Shown piece after piece: positions 42,496 to 51,866 of a DNA stretch of 64,000 nucleotides (positions are counted from its first letter, which is position 1; every line of letters starts with the position of its first letter). The position numbers were made by a program, and so were the translations under genes. The notes beneath the pieces were generated by a model. That model was not told the DNA's origin, searched no databases, and saw only the letters and a list, made by a program, of their open reading frames with translations. Origin of the DNA: an uncultured Lachnospiraceae bacterium (GTDB taxonomy: Bacteria; Bacillota; Clostridia; Lachnospirales; Lachnospiraceae); assembly GCA_910586315.1 (NCBI GenBank), contig CAJUIP010000004.1:1-64000 (forward strand), written 5' to 3'.

Positions 42496-44151
42496 ATGGG
42501 AATTGCAGTAAAAGAGCTTCTGGCGTTGGAATATTTTAAGGATTTTTATGTGGTCGCGGGGAGACAGGGGCTGGACCGGGAAATTCAGGGCGTGACGATT
42601 CTGGAGGCTCCGGATGGCTTTAAGTGGACAGTGGGAAAAGAGCTGGTCCTTTCTTCCGGCTATGCGATTGCCCAGGATCCGGACTGCATCCGCCGCGCGT
42701 TTGAGGAGGGAGGCTTTCAAAAAACGGCGGCCATGATGATAAAAAGGGAACGGTATCTGGCGCAGATTCCGGAGGATATCATTGCGCTTCACAATGAGAA
42801 CGGAGTCCCGTTAATCAGCATTCCCTTCTCCGTGCCCTGGATGGAAATTATGAGCCAGATCAATGTGGCAGTCATCAATCGCACCATCCGGCGGTTCCGG
42901 ATTCAGAGATGTGACACCTTTCAGGCATCGCAGCAGACCTATAAGGTGCAGAAAATCCAGAGGATCCTTCAGGCTGTTGAGGTGGAGATGAATTTTCCTG
43001 CCTTCCTTTATGACATCAATGAGAAAAAAGGCTATTACAGTTCCGCCAATTTCCGCAGGATTACAGAGGCCTTCGGCTTAAAGGAGGAGGACTACTGGGC
43101 TCCTTCCCATCCCCATACGGTATATACCCTCTGTGATTACCTCCAGATGAAGAGAATCCGGCTGATGGAACAGGAAAACCCTGGCGGGCCGCGGGTAAGC
43201 TGGATTCAGATCCCCATTACCATGAACGGCGCTGTTCAGGCTTATTTTATTGTGATGGAATCCAGGGAGTTTCTGGATTATTACGACGAGTATGCCATCC
43301 GCATCGCAGTCCTGATGCTGCAGGGGGTTTATGAACAGATCATGGTGGCTCAGAACGCAGAAAATATTGGATTTGAGAATTTTATTTTGTATGCGTTAAA
43401 TTCAGATGCCGGTGACAGGGAAAAGCTGACGGCTCAGGCCAGTGTCCAGGGAATCAGCATGAGCACAAAATATATGTGTGTGGTTTTTGAGCAGCTGAAT
43501 GGAGAACTTAGTGCCCGGAGTGAGCGGAAGCAGTTTGTGGAGATATTCCAGTCAGGAAACATGTCCGGCAGCGGCCGGCTTGTATTTTTAAAGGAAAATG
43601 AGGGAGCTTTGATTTTAGAAGCCAGTGATCCGGCCATTCACAGTCAGGCTGATATGGAAAAGCTTCTGGAGCGGTTTGAAAAGCGGGTGGAAGAGCGGTT
43701 TCCGGATATGAAGCTGGAATTTGGAAGTTACCAGGAGGGCCGCTCTCTGGCGGAGATCCGCCTTTGCATTGAAAAATGCCGGAAGGCCATGGAGCTGGGA
43801 AGAAAAATGGAACCAGGAAGAAGAATCTGGGAGTACAGTTCCTTCGGGGCTCTGGCCTGGCTTCAGATTCCGGAGGATGAGCTGGAAAAAAATCTCCGGA
43901 AATACCAGGAGCTTTTAAAGGACGAGAAGAATGTGGAAATGCTTAAAACTCTTAAAGTGTATCTGGAAAGCAACATGAATTACAGCGTGACGGCGGAAAA
44001 GATGTACGTTCATATCAATACGGTGCGAAAAAGGATTGAAAGAGCCCATGAGCTCTTAGACATAGACTGGGACCAGCGGATCAGTTTGTTAAACGCAGAG
44101 CTGCTGTTACAATTTTTAAAATTCCCGTCGACGGATCAGCCGGCAGGATAA
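42496..44151 (+). CDS. PucR-family transcriptional regulator
   Basis: 551 residues. The amino-terminal PucR sensor domain (about 5-125) starts VKELLALEYFKDFYVVAG and contains VTILEAPDGFKW. A middle GGDEF-like or CdaR-type region follows, and the carboxyl PucR helix-turn-helix is NYSVTAEKMYVHINTVRKRIER (about 495-517; key residues Ser-Val-Thr and Asn-Thr-Val). PucR and CdaR proteins usually activate catabolic operons in response to the substrate, here presumably the upstream membrane-protein and hydrolase genes. ATG 42496 has GGGAGAG; an earlier ATG at 42454 lacks a site. Confidence 0.88.
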   Translation: MGIAVKELLALEYFKDFYVVAGRQGLDREIQGVTILEAPDGFKWTVGKELVLSSGYAIAQDPDCIRRAFEEGGFQKTAAMMIKRERYLAQIPEDIIALHNENGVPLISIPFSVPWMEIMSQINVAVINRTIRRFRIQRCDTFQASQQTYKVQKIQRILQAVEVEMNFPAFLYDINEKKGYYSSANFRRITEAFGLKEEDYWAPSHPHTVYTLCDYLQMKRIRLMEQENPGGPRVSWIQIPITMNGAVQAYFIVMESREFLDYYDEYAIRIAVLMLQGVYEQIMVAQNAENIGFENFILYALNSDAGDREKLTAQASVQGISMSTKYMCVVFEQLNGELSARSERKQFVEIFQSGNMSGSGRLVFLKENEGALILEASDPAIHSQADMEKLLERFEKRVEERFPDMKLEFGSYQEGRSLAEIRLCIEKCRKAMELGRKMEPGRRIWEYSSFGALAWLQIPEDELEKNLRKYQELLKDEKNVEMLKTLKVYLESNMNYSVTAEKMYVHINTVRKRIERAHELLDIDWDQRISLLNAELLLQFLKFPSTDQPAG

Positions 44152-44164
44152 ATTGTTTTGATGT

Positions 44165-44217
44165 AAAACACAATATCTGGAACCTTCAAAAATTGTGAAA
44201 CCAGATATTGTGTTTTT
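44165..44217 (+). terminator. Terminator after the PucR gene
   Basis: AAAACACAATATCTGG (44165-44180) pairs with CCAGATATTGTGTTTT (44201-44216). Its 3' arm TTGTGT also serves as a possible -35 with TATAAT 17 bp later (44231-44236) for the next gene. Confidence 0.8.
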
Positions 44218-44281
44218 CTTTTGACTCTGCTATAATGGGACATGTCACCTAAGCAGGCAGAAAAGAAAGGGGAAAATTTGG

Positions 44282-46705
44282 ATGATTCAGGTCATTAAAC
44301 GTGACGGCGAGGTCGCGGAGTTTAATTTAAGCAAAATTACAGAAGCCATTAAGAAAGCCTTTAAGGCCACAAAGAAGGATTATAACAGTGAAATCCTGGA
44401 GCTTCTTTCTCTCCGTGTGACGGCGGATTTTCAGGGGAAGATGGAAAATGGAAAGATCTCCGTGGAGCAGATTCAGGACAGCGTGGAGCATGTGCTGGAG
44501 GAGACCGGATATACGGATGTGGCCAAGGCTTATATTTTATATAGAAAGCAGCGGGAAAGAATCCGCAATATGAAAAATACCATTCTGGACTACAAGGATG
44601 TGGTCAACGGCTATGTGAAGGTGGAGGACTGGCGTGTAAAGGAAAATTCCACAGTCACCTATTCGGTGGGCGGACTGATTTTAAGCAACTCCGGCGCCAT
44701 CACAGCCAACTACTGGCTGTCGGAAATCTATGATACGGAAATTGCCGAGGCCCACAGAAACTGTGATATCCACCTCCATGATTTGTCCATGCTGACCGGA
44801 TACTGTGCAGGCTGGTCCTTAAAGCAGCTGATCCAGGAAGGCTTAGGCGGAATTCCGGGAAAGATTACCTCTTCTCCCGCAAAGCATCTCTCCGTTCTCT
44901 GCAATCAGATGGTAAACTTTTTGGGAATCATGCAGAACGAGTGGGCCGGAGCGCAGGCGTTCTCTTCCTTTGACACATACCTTGCGCCCTTTGTAAAGGC
45001 GGATCATCTGGACTATCCGGCTGTGAAAAAGTGCATTGAATCCTTTATTTACGGTGTCAATACTCCCAGCCGCTGGGGAACCCAGGCGCCGTTTTCCAAC
45101 ATTACTCTGGACTGGACGGTTCCGTCGGATATGGCGAACATGCCGGCGATCGTGGGCGGAAAAAATATGGATTTCACCTACGGCGACTGTAAGGCGGAGA
45201 TGGATATGATTAATAAGGCTTTCATTGAGACCATGGTAGAGGGAGACGCCAACGGGCGCGGGTTCCAGTATCCGATTCCCACCTATTCCATCACCAGGGA
45301 TTTTGACTGGTCCGATACGGAGAACAACCGCCTTCTGTTTGAAATGACATCCAAATACGGAACCCCGTATTTCTCCAACTATATCAACAGCGATATGGAG
45401 CCCAGCGATGTCCGCAGCATGTGCTGCCGCCTCCGGCTGGATTTACGTGAGCTTAGAAAGAAAACCGGCGGCTTTTTCGGTTCCGGCGAAAGTACCGGCT
45501 CCGTAGGCGTTGTGACCATTAATATTCCGAGAATTGCCTACCTGTCTGAGGATGAGGAAGATTTCTATGGAAAACTGGATCACATGATGGACATTGCCGC
45601 CCGTTCCTTAAAGATTAAGCGTGAGGTGATCACAAAGCTTCTGGACGGCGGTCTGTATCCCTACACAAAGAGATATCTGGGAACCTTCGATAACCATTTT
45701 TCCACCATCGGCTTAATCGGAATGAATGAGGCCTGTCTCAATGCAAAGTGGATTCGTGAGGATCTGTCGGGCGGGAAGGCACAGAAATTTACTAAGGATG
45801 TGTTAAACCATATGAGAAACCGCCTGATTTCTTATCAGGAGGAATATGGAGATCTCTACAACCTGGAGGCGACTCCCGCGGAGTCCACGACCTATCGTCT
45901 TGCCAAGCACGACAAGGCGAAATACCCGGATATCATCACAGCCGGATGTGAAACGGACAAAACCCCTTATTATACGAATAGCTCCCATCTTCCGGTTTCC
46001 TATACGGCGGATGTGTTCGATGCCCTGGATATTCAGGATGAGCTTCAGACACTTTATACTTCGGGAACTGTGTTCCATGCGTTCCTGGGAGAAAAGCTTC
46101 CGGACTGGAAGGCAGCAGCCAAGCTGGTCCGCACCATCGCGGAAAACTACAAGCTTCCATATTACACCCTCTCTCCAACCTACTCTATCTGCAAGGAGCA
46201 TGGCTATTTGATTGGCGAGCATTTCAAGTGCCCGGTTTGTGGTGAGAGCGCGGAGGTTTACAGCCGGATCACGGGATACTATCGTCCGGTTCAAAACTGG
46301 AACGATGGGAAGGCTCAGGAATATAAGGAAAGAAAGCTGTATGATGTGGGACACTCTGTGCTGAAACGGGAGCCGGAAGCCCCCCATGACATGTCGGAAA
46401 CCCAGGCATCAAAGAAAGCGATGGAGCCCGCCAAAGATGGCATTTTCCTTTTCACTACAAAAACCTGCCCCAACTGCAAAATCGCCAGAGAGTTTTTAAA
46501 GGGCGAGACCTATCAGGCCGTGGACGCAGAAGAGAATCCGGAGCTTTCCGATGCATACGGAATCATGCAGGCCCCCACGCTGGTGCTGGTAAAAAACGGA
46601 GAAGTCCGGAAATTTGTCAACGCATCTAATATTAAAAAGTATGTGGATTCCAAGAGAAATCAGACGGACAAGAAGATACCTTCTGCAAAAAGAGAAATAA
46701 TATAA
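44282..46705 (+). CDS. nrdD: Class III ribonucleotide reductase with fused glutaredoxin/thioredoxin-like domain
   Basis: 807 residues, about 100 more than the NrdD at 34071. ATP cone at 1-90 (IQVIKRDGEVAEFN), catalytic barrel, zinc CPVCG (near 653) and glycyl-radical loop RITGYYRPVQNWNDGKAQEY. Residues about 715-795 form a separate redoxin fold, FLFTTKTCPNCKIAREFL with active-site CPNC, and APTLVLVKNG with the cis-Pro. It matches the class III subgroup that takes electrons from a redoxin instead of formate, here with the electron donor built in. It is monocistronic, without a neighbouring nrdG. Confidence 0.9.
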   Translation: MIQVIKRDGEVAEFNLSKITEAIKKAFKATKKDYNSEILELLSLRVTADFQGKMENGKISVEQIQDSVEHVLEETGYTDVAKAYILYRKQRERIRNMKNTILDYKDVVNGYVKVEDWRVKENSTVTYSVGGLILSNSGAITANYWLSEIYDTEIAEAHRNCDIHLHDLSMLTGYCAGWSLKQLIQEGLGGIPGKITSSPAKHLSVLCNQMVNFLGIMQNEWAGAQAFSSFDTYLAPFVKADHLDYPAVKKCIESFIYGVNTPSRWGTQAPFSNITLDWTVPSDMANMPAIVGGKNMDFTYGDCKAEMDMINKAFIETMVEGDANGRGFQYPIPTYSITRDFDWSDTENNRLLFEMTSKYGTPYFSNYINSDMEPSDVRSMCCRLRLDLRELRKKTGGFFGSGESTGSVGVVTINIPRIAYLSEDEEDFYGKLDHMMDIAARSLKIKREVITKLLDGGLYPYTKRYLGTFDNHFSTIGLIGMNEACLNAKWIREDLSGGKAQKFTKDVLNHMRNRLISYQEEYGDLYNLEATPAESTTYRLAKHDKAKYPDIITAGCETDKTPYYTNSSHLPVSYTADVFDALDIQDELQTLYTSGTVFHAFLGEKLPDWKAAAKLVRTIAENYKLPYYTLSPTYSICKEHGYLIGEHFKCPVCGESAEVYSRITGYYRPVQNWNDGKAQEYKERKLYDVGHSVLKREPEAPHDMSETQASKKAMEPAKDGIFLFTTKTCPNCKIAREFLKGETYQAVDAEENPELSDAYGIMQAPTLVLVKNGEVRKFVNASNIKKYVDSKRNQTDKKIPSAKREII

Positions 46706-46762
46706 AGGACAAACGCGTTCTAACTGTATGGGGTTAAATCGTTACAAATCGTAACAGAGAAC

Positions 46763-46816
46763 GGGACTGTCGCAAAACAGCAGATTCCTGCAATAACTGA
46801 TTTTTGCGATAGTCCC
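46763..46816 (+). terminator. Terminator-like repeat hairpin after the redoxin-NrdD gene
   Basis: GGGACTGTCGCAAAA (46763-46777) and TTTTGCGATAGTCCC (46802-46816) pair over 15 positions with one G-U. A T-rich stretch follows. It belongs to the dispersed hairpin family also seen at 8427, 32506 and 46836. Confidence 0.65.
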
Positions 46817-46835
46817 GTTATATTTATTGTGAAGC

Positions 46836-46891
46836 GGAGATGCCGCAAAATATGTTTTTCATACAACACTTTTCCATTTCGCAGCGTCTCC
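46836..46891. repeat. Second adjacent repeat hairpin
   Basis: GGAGATGCCGCAAAAT (from 46836) and ATTTCGCAGCGTCTCC (to 46891) are imperfect complements. It lies between two convergent genes next to the hairpin at 46763, and shares the GC-(A)AAA core with it. Confidence 0.5.
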
Positions 46892-46928
46892 TTCACAGGG
46901 GAGGTCTAACTGCGTGAATGCACGCTTT

Positions 46929-48482
46929 TTATGATTCTTTTACATAAGGGGCGGCGACACGGTCAATGGCCTTGGCATCTTTCGCATTCCATTCTTCAAA
47001 TGTCATATTGCTTTCTGCCACGGTTTTTCCAAGCTCCACCAGAAAAGAAGGGATTTTCGTTTCCAGAATGGTTCCCAGTTCGCGGCCCATGGTTTCTTTC
47101 CCCTGGAGACTCTGTCCGTTTACATAGAGAACGAAGGCGGAATTTGGTTTCTTGTCGATCATCTTAACGCCGCCGCGGAAGCCGATGGCTCCGGTCTGGT
47201 GGGTGCCGCAGGAGGACGGGCATCCGGAAATATGGATCTGCGGAAGGGCGCCGTCGGGAAGCTTGGCCTCTCTCACAGCCTTGATGCAGGAAGCTAAAAG
47301 AGCCTGGGAGTCCCGGACGCCAACCTGGCAGATACTTGCTCCGATACAGCTTACGGAAGTCTCAAACAGGCTTGCGGCGCCATCGGAGGTTACTTCCAGA
47401 ATTTTCTTTGCCTCATTGCCTGTGAGATTTATGATGTAGGCGGTTTCATCGGGGGCGAGGCGCATTTCCACGCCGTCCATCGTCTGCATGAGATCGCTCA
47501 GGGCGCAGAAGGTGCTGGCCGAGGGCTGCCCTCCAAGGGGATGCCAGGAAACCGTATAAAGACCGTCCTGTTTCTGTTCTATGACACGTCTTCCGGCCGC
47601 AACGGAACCGTCTCCGTTTTTGGTGCGGGAAGGTTCAGACACGGAAAGATCCAGATTCTCTCCGGATTCCAGCACCTCGTATAGTTTTTCCTGGAATGCC
47701 TTTGCGAAATTTTCCGCTCCGCCCAAAGCGTCCTGCATATAACGGGTACGGGCTTTCCCACGGTTTTCATAATTTCCGTAGGCGCGGAAAGTGAGCCACA
47801 TGGCTTTTATATAGTAGAGAATTTTTTCAGGTGCAACGGATTCCGCCACCTTTACGCCAAACTTCGGGTTATTTCCAAGACCTCCGGCACCATATACATC
47901 AAAGGTTCCATCCTCTCTGGCGGCAAATCCCAGATCGCGGTAGGTGGCATGGGGGACATTGGCCGGAGAGTTTGAAAAACATACCTTTAATTTCCTCGGC
48001 ATTTTTTCTGCCTTGAGGAAGTTCATAAGATAGTCTGACGCCGCCTCCGCATAAGGAAGAACATCGAAATATTCTCCTTTTTCCACACCGGTTAAGGGAG
48101 AGCACATCACGTTTCTCGGGAAATCTCCGCCGCCGCCCATGGTGACGATTCCGCAGTCCAGGGCCTTCTCCATGATATCGAATACAGTTTCTTTTGTAAG
48201 ATCATGGAGCTGAATGGTCTGACAGGTGGTAAAATGAATACGGTTTATGGTATGCTCACGGATGGACCTGGCTGTAAAAGCCATTTTTTCTTTTGTTACA
48301 CGTCCGGCTGTCATTCGGAGACGCAGCATGCTGGCCTTTCCGCCTTTCTGGGCGTAGCTGCCATAATATCCGGAAAATCCTTTATAGGCCATCTTGTCCA
48401 GTTCCCCGGCGTAAAAGGCCTCCGTCTTTTCTTTAAAGTCCTGAAGATCCTGTTTCCATGTCTGACAATCAATGGTTTTCAT
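46929..48482 (-). CDS. Ferredoxin-type nitrite/sulfite reductase
   Basis: 517 residues, siroheme and 4Fe-4S enzyme. Two repeated ferrite-reductase-like halves are visible, and the cluster/siroheme cysteines are in SCIGASICQVG (C-x5-C) and SGCPSSCGTHQ (C-x3-C) near residues 380-425. The amino-terminal YKGFSGYYGSYAQKGGKASMLRLRMTAGR is typical of the six-electron reductases. It would reduce sulfite to sulfide (or nitrite to ammonia) for assimilation. There are no sulfate-activation genes nearby, so the substrate may be sulfite from organosulfonates; that is inference. Convergent with the redoxin-NrdD gene. Confidence 0.87.
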   Translation of the reverse strand: MKTIDCQTWKQDLQDFKEKTEAFYAGELDKMAYKGFSGYYGSYAQKGGKASMLRLRMTAGRVTKEKMAFTARSIREHTINRIHFTTCQTIQLHDLTKETVFDIMEKALDCGIVTMGGGGDFPRNVMCSPLTGVEKGEYFDVLPYAEAASDYLMNFLKAEKMPRKLKVCFSNSPANVPHATYRDLGFAAREDGTFDVYGAGGLGNNPKFGVKVAESVAPEKILYYIKAMWLTFRAYGNYENRGKARTRYMQDALGGAENFAKAFQEKLYEVLESGENLDLSVSEPSRTKNGDGSVAAGRRVIEQKQDGLYTVSWHPLGGQPSASTFCALSDLMQTMDGVEMRLAPDETAYIINLTGNEAKKILEVTSDGAASLFETSVSCIGASICQVGVRDSQALLASCIKAVREAKLPDGALPQIHISGCPSSCGTHQTGAIGFRGGVKMIDKKPNSAFVLYVNGQSLQGKETMGRELGTILETKIPSFLVELGKTVAESNMTFEEWNAKDAKAIDRVAAPYVKES

Positions 48483-48635
48483 TTTAATTTATCCCTTTCT
48501 TTGCTGATAGATATTTCCAGGAAATTTAGAAATATTGTCTTATTTTAGCACATTGTTTTTTCACAGGCAACTGGTTTTGCGGGGAAAGAACCTTCCTCTA
48601 TACAACTAAACCCACTGCCGTCTTATCGGAATCCC

Positions 48636-48664
48636 TTGTTTTTCTGGAAAAGACTTGGTATAAT
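48636..48664 (+). promoter_or_regulatory. Sigma-A promoter of the chemoreceptor gene
   Basis: TTGTTT (48636-48641), 17 bp, TATAAT (48659-48664). No sigma-28 flagellar-type motif is seen. Confidence 0.65.
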
Positions 48665-48729
48665 ATCTTTATTAAAATTCCCATTTTTTCAGAAATAAAA
48701 CGATAAAACAATAGGTGGAGGGGAAGAGT

Positions 48730-50736
48730 ATGGGAAGAACAAAAGAAAAGGCAGCAAGTCAGAGCACAGGCGTGCGCCGTGGCTGGGGGATAACCGGCAA
48801 ACTGGGTACGGCCGTCATTGGCAGTATCTTTATTTTGGTGGTGCTCCTTTTGATGGTAGTTTTCGTTGAGATGGCCAGCGCAATGCTGGATAAAAATGAG
48901 GAACTTATTCGGTCGGCTACGGAACGCACCATACAGCAGACCAGCGCATGGATGAACAAGACTCTGACCTCGTTGGAAATGCAGCGGGATACGATACAAT
49001 ATGAGGATATGAATATACCGGAAATGCAGGAATATATCCGGCATACCGTTGACCCGTCCTGCGCGTATCCTGCCGGGCTGTATGTGGCATTGACGGACGG
49101 TTCCCTTTACCATGCGTCCTTTGTACCGGGGCCGGAGTTTAACGCCCTGACAAAATCATGGTATATGGACGGCGTAAAATCAGAAAGCTTCCTTTTAGGG
49201 GACGTATATTTTGATGAGGACAGCCAGTCCTATGTCGTGGGTGCGTCCGGCATGCTGAAAAACGCTGACGGGTCGGTACGCGGCGTTGCGGCGGCCGACG
49301 TATACCTGAATTCCATTTCTGAAATCGTCAAAGAGGTACAGCTGGAAGAAACCGGGGGCATTTTCCTGGTAGATTCCCGGACGGATACCATTATCGGGCA
49401 CAGGGACAGCGCAATAACCGGACAAAAGCTGGGAGAGCTTCAAACAGGCTTTTACCCTTATGCGGCAGAGCAGATCAATGCAGGGAATACAGGACTGTCT
49501 CTTCATGAAAACGACTATGTGCAGATTGAGCGGGTTCCCGGGAGCGACTGGATCGCGGTGGCCTATGTTTCCCGCGGGGAAGTTTTGCAGGATCTCGCCT
49601 CTCTTGCAGTTTTAGTTTCTGTCATTACGCTTGCCGCCATTGTCCTGATGGCGCTGCTGACGATCGTCCAGGTCCGGAGAGTTATCGGCCGGCCTGTACA
49701 CGAACTGAGCTGCGCCGCGACGCGGATTGCCGAGGGAGAGCTGGAACAGACGATTACATACCGTTCCGGCGATGAGCTTGGAGTTCTGGCAGATAACTTC
49801 AACAAGGTCACGTTCCGGCTCAAGGATTATGTGCGCTACATAGACGAGGTTGCACAGACGCTGCGGGAAATCGCTGCCGGGAATCTGGACTTTACCCTGC
49901 AATGCGAATATACAGGCGAATTTGCAAAGATCAAAGAATCTCTTGAGGAAATTTCTTTGACGCTCAACCGCACCATTGGCCAGCTGCGAAGCGCGTCGCG
50001 TGATGTGGCCGCAGGGGCAGAACAGGTATCATCAGGGGCGGTAACACTCTCCCAGGGCTCTACAGAGCAGGCGTCCGCGGTTGACGCGCTGGCCGGTCAT
50101 ATTGATTCTGTTTCGGACAGCGTCCATAAAATTGCAAAAGGCGCGCAGGAGGCCGACCGCATTGCCCGTGAAGTGAAGGGCGGGCTGCTGGAGAGTGACA
50201 GGAAAATGCAGAATTTGACGGTAGTCATTCAGAATACCAGCGAAAAATCTTCAGAAATCCATAAGATTGTTAAGACCATTGAGGATATTGCATTCCAGAC
50301 GAATATCCTTTCCCTGAATGCCGCGGTAGAAGCCGCGCGGGCGGGCACAGCCGGAAAAGGCTTTGCCGTGGTGGCAGACGAAGTTCGCAACCTTGCCAAA
50401 AAATCTGGCGATGCAGCAAAAGAAACAACGACGCTTCTGAATGAGACCGTAGATGCTATGGAAAAAAGCGTACTTGCGGCGCAGGATACTGCGGGATCCA
50501 TGCTGTCAGTTGTGGAACAGGCGGATCGAATGAGCGGCCTTGTCAGCGGCATTGCGGAGTATACCAGGGAGCAGGCTGAGAATACCGAGCAGATCACCCG
50601 GGGCATTGGGGAGATTTCCGGCGTCGTACAAAACAATGTGGCAACGGCGGAGGCAAGTGCAGCCGCCAGCGAGGAGTTGTCCGGGCAGGCTTCCATACTC
50701 AGCGGCATGGTGTCCAGGTTCCGGCTGAAAGAATAA
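48730..50736 (+). CDS. Methyl-accepting chemotaxis protein
   Basis: 668 residues. Membrane helix 1 at about 20-45, extracellular double-Cache (dCache_1) sensor about 46-285 with YVALTDGSLYHASF and AAADVYLNSISEIV, membrane helix 2 about 290-318, HAMP about 320-372, and a long coiled-coil signalling domain with the tip EDIAFQTNILSLNAAVEAAR and GKGFAVVADEVRNLAKKS. dCache receptors often bind amino acids or carboxylates. ATG 48730 has GGAGGGGAAG upstream. No che or fla gene is nearby. Confidence 0.93.
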   Translation: MGRTKEKAASQSTGVRRGWGITGKLGTAVIGSIFILVVLLLMVVFVEMASAMLDKNEELIRSATERTIQQTSAWMNKTLTSLEMQRDTIQYEDMNIPEMQEYIRHTVDPSCAYPAGLYVALTDGSLYHASFVPGPEFNALTKSWYMDGVKSESFLLGDVYFDEDSQSYVVGASGMLKNADGSVRGVAAADVYLNSISEIVKEVQLEETGGIFLVDSRTDTIIGHRDSAITGQKLGELQTGFYPYAAEQINAGNTGLSLHENDYVQIERVPGSDWIAVAYVSRGEVLQDLASLAVLVSVITLAAIVLMALLTIVQVRRVIGRPVHELSCAATRIAEGELEQTITYRSGDELGVLADNFNKVTFRLKDYVRYIDEVAQTLREIAAGNLDFTLQCEYTGEFAKIKESLEEISLTLNRTIGQLRSASRDVAAGAEQVSSGAVTLSQGSTEQASAVDALAGHIDSVSDSVHKIAKGAQEADRIAREVKGGLLESDRKMQNLTVVIQNTSEKSSEIHKIVKTIEDIAFQTNILSLNAAVEAARAGTAGKGFAVVADEVRNLAKKSGDAAKETTTLLNETVDAMEKSVLAAQDTAGSMLSVVEQADRMSGLVSGIAEYTREQAENTEQITRGIGEISGVVQNNVATAEASAAASEELSGQASILSGMVSRFRLKE

Positions 50737-50763
50737 TAATCGCTTTTTGACTATCCAGCGTCT

Positions 50764-50793
50764 GGCAGGGAAAATCAGAAAATTGTCCCTGCC
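50764..50793. terminator. Hairpin between convergent genes
   Basis: GGCAGGG (50764-50770) pairs with CCCTGCC (50787-50793). No long U-run follows, so termination efficiency is uncertain. Confidence 0.45.
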
Positions 50794-50856
50794 GGGAAGC
50801 TTTATCTCAGTCATTGTTTAAAAAGGATCTGAATCGTTACAAAAAGGGAAACAGGA

Positions 50857-51795
50857 TCACTCAATCCCTATGGTCTTGGCATATTCTTTGTACTCTTCAT
50901 ACCACTGGTTGTACAAGTCCTGTTCTATAATATCATCAATGATTTCATTGATGCGGTCTGTCAGCTCATCCTCTCCCTTGGGAATTCCGATTCTGGTGCC
51001 CTGGGTGTCTTCGTCAACAGTGAAGTAAAAACCGGGAAGAATCATAAGGCCGCTTTCCGGATTGGAGTCTAAATAAAGCTGGGCCATTTTGAGGGCGGCC
51101 GCCATGGCATCCGCTCTTTTTGTCTGGACCATCAGGAAAGCGTCGTTGGTGGAAGAAACCAGATTTAGCTTTTTATAAGCCGGAATCTGTTCTTTTACAA
51201 ACATTTCCTGAAGAGAGCCATTCTGGGCGGCAATGGTAAGCTCCTTAAGGTCTCCAATGGATTTGATTTTTTCCGCGTCTTCTTTGCGTATCAGAATTCC
51301 ATACGCTTTCTGCGGATCCTCACTGCCGAAATAATACCCTTTGGAAAGATTCATGGTTTCAGCACGGGCCGGCGTATAGGCGAGAGCGGAAATAGCCATA
51401 TCGTATTTTTTTGCGGTGATGCTGCCCAGCACGCTGGTAAAATCCATGGGCTTCAGCCTGAGCTCCACGCCCAGCTCTTTCGCAATGTATTTCGCAAGCT
51501 CAATGTCGGAGCCCACATACCGGTCACTGCCTGTTTTCGATGGGTCAATAAACTCATTGGGGGCAAAGGACGGTTCCGTCGCCACCTCAATATATCCGCG
51601 TTTTAAGATATCGTCCAGCCGGTTGGAGGAATGCTCTTTTTCACCGGCGGTTGTCGTTATAGCTTCTGTTGTTTCTGCTGCAGCTGTGTATGTTTCAGCA
51701 TGAGTAGAAGCCTCGGCAACGGTGCAGGCTGTCAAAGCGGCCATGGAAAGTGTGAGAGTAGTAGCGAGTGTGATGAGTACGTTTGTTTTTCTCAT
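50857..51795 (-). CDS. Amino-acid-type ABC transporter substrate-binding lipoprotein (orphan)
   Basis: 312 residues. Lipoprotein signal with lipobox LTAC (Cys24), then a Thr/Glu-rich linker and a SBP_bac_3 domain: GYIEVATEPSFAPNEF, GSDIELAKYIAKELGVELRLKPMDFTSVLGSITAKKYDMAISALAYTPAR region and a C-terminal NEIIDDIIEQDLYNQW. This family binds polar amino acids, cystine or opines. No permease or ATPase gene adjoins it, so it works with components encoded elsewhere or as a sensor. It has a near-perfect promoter and a 26-bp palindromic operator candidate. Confidence 0.9.
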   Translation of the reverse strand: MRKTNVLITLATTLTLSMAALTACTVAEASTHAETYTAAAETTEAITTTAGEKEHSSNRLDDILKRGYIEVATEPSFAPNEFIDPSKTGSDRYVGSDIELAKYIAKELGVELRLKPMDFTSVLGSITAKKYDMAISALAYTPARAETMNLSKGYYFGSEDPQKAYGILIRKEDAEKIKSIGDLKELTIAAQNGSLQEMFVKEQIPAYKKLNLVSSTNDAFLMVQTKRADAMAAALKMAQLYLDSNPESGLMILPGFYFTVDEDTQGTRIGIPKGEDELTDRINEIIDDIIEQDLYNQWYEEYKEYAKTIGIE

Positions 51796-51829
51796 GGAAA
51801 TTTCCTCCTTCTTTTATACTTTTATAAAT

Positions 51830-51855
51830 TATCAGTTTACCATGGTAAATTGATA
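51830..51855. promoter_or_regulatory. 26-bp palindromic operator candidate for the binding-protein gene
   Basis: A nearly perfect palindrome centred on TTTACCATGGTAAA, 24 of 26 bases symmetrical, with outer TATCA/TGATA. On the minus strand it starts about 12 bp after the -10, a typical road-block repressor position. The cognate regulator is not in the window. Confidence 0.6.
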
Positions 51856-51866
51856 ACATGCTAAAG

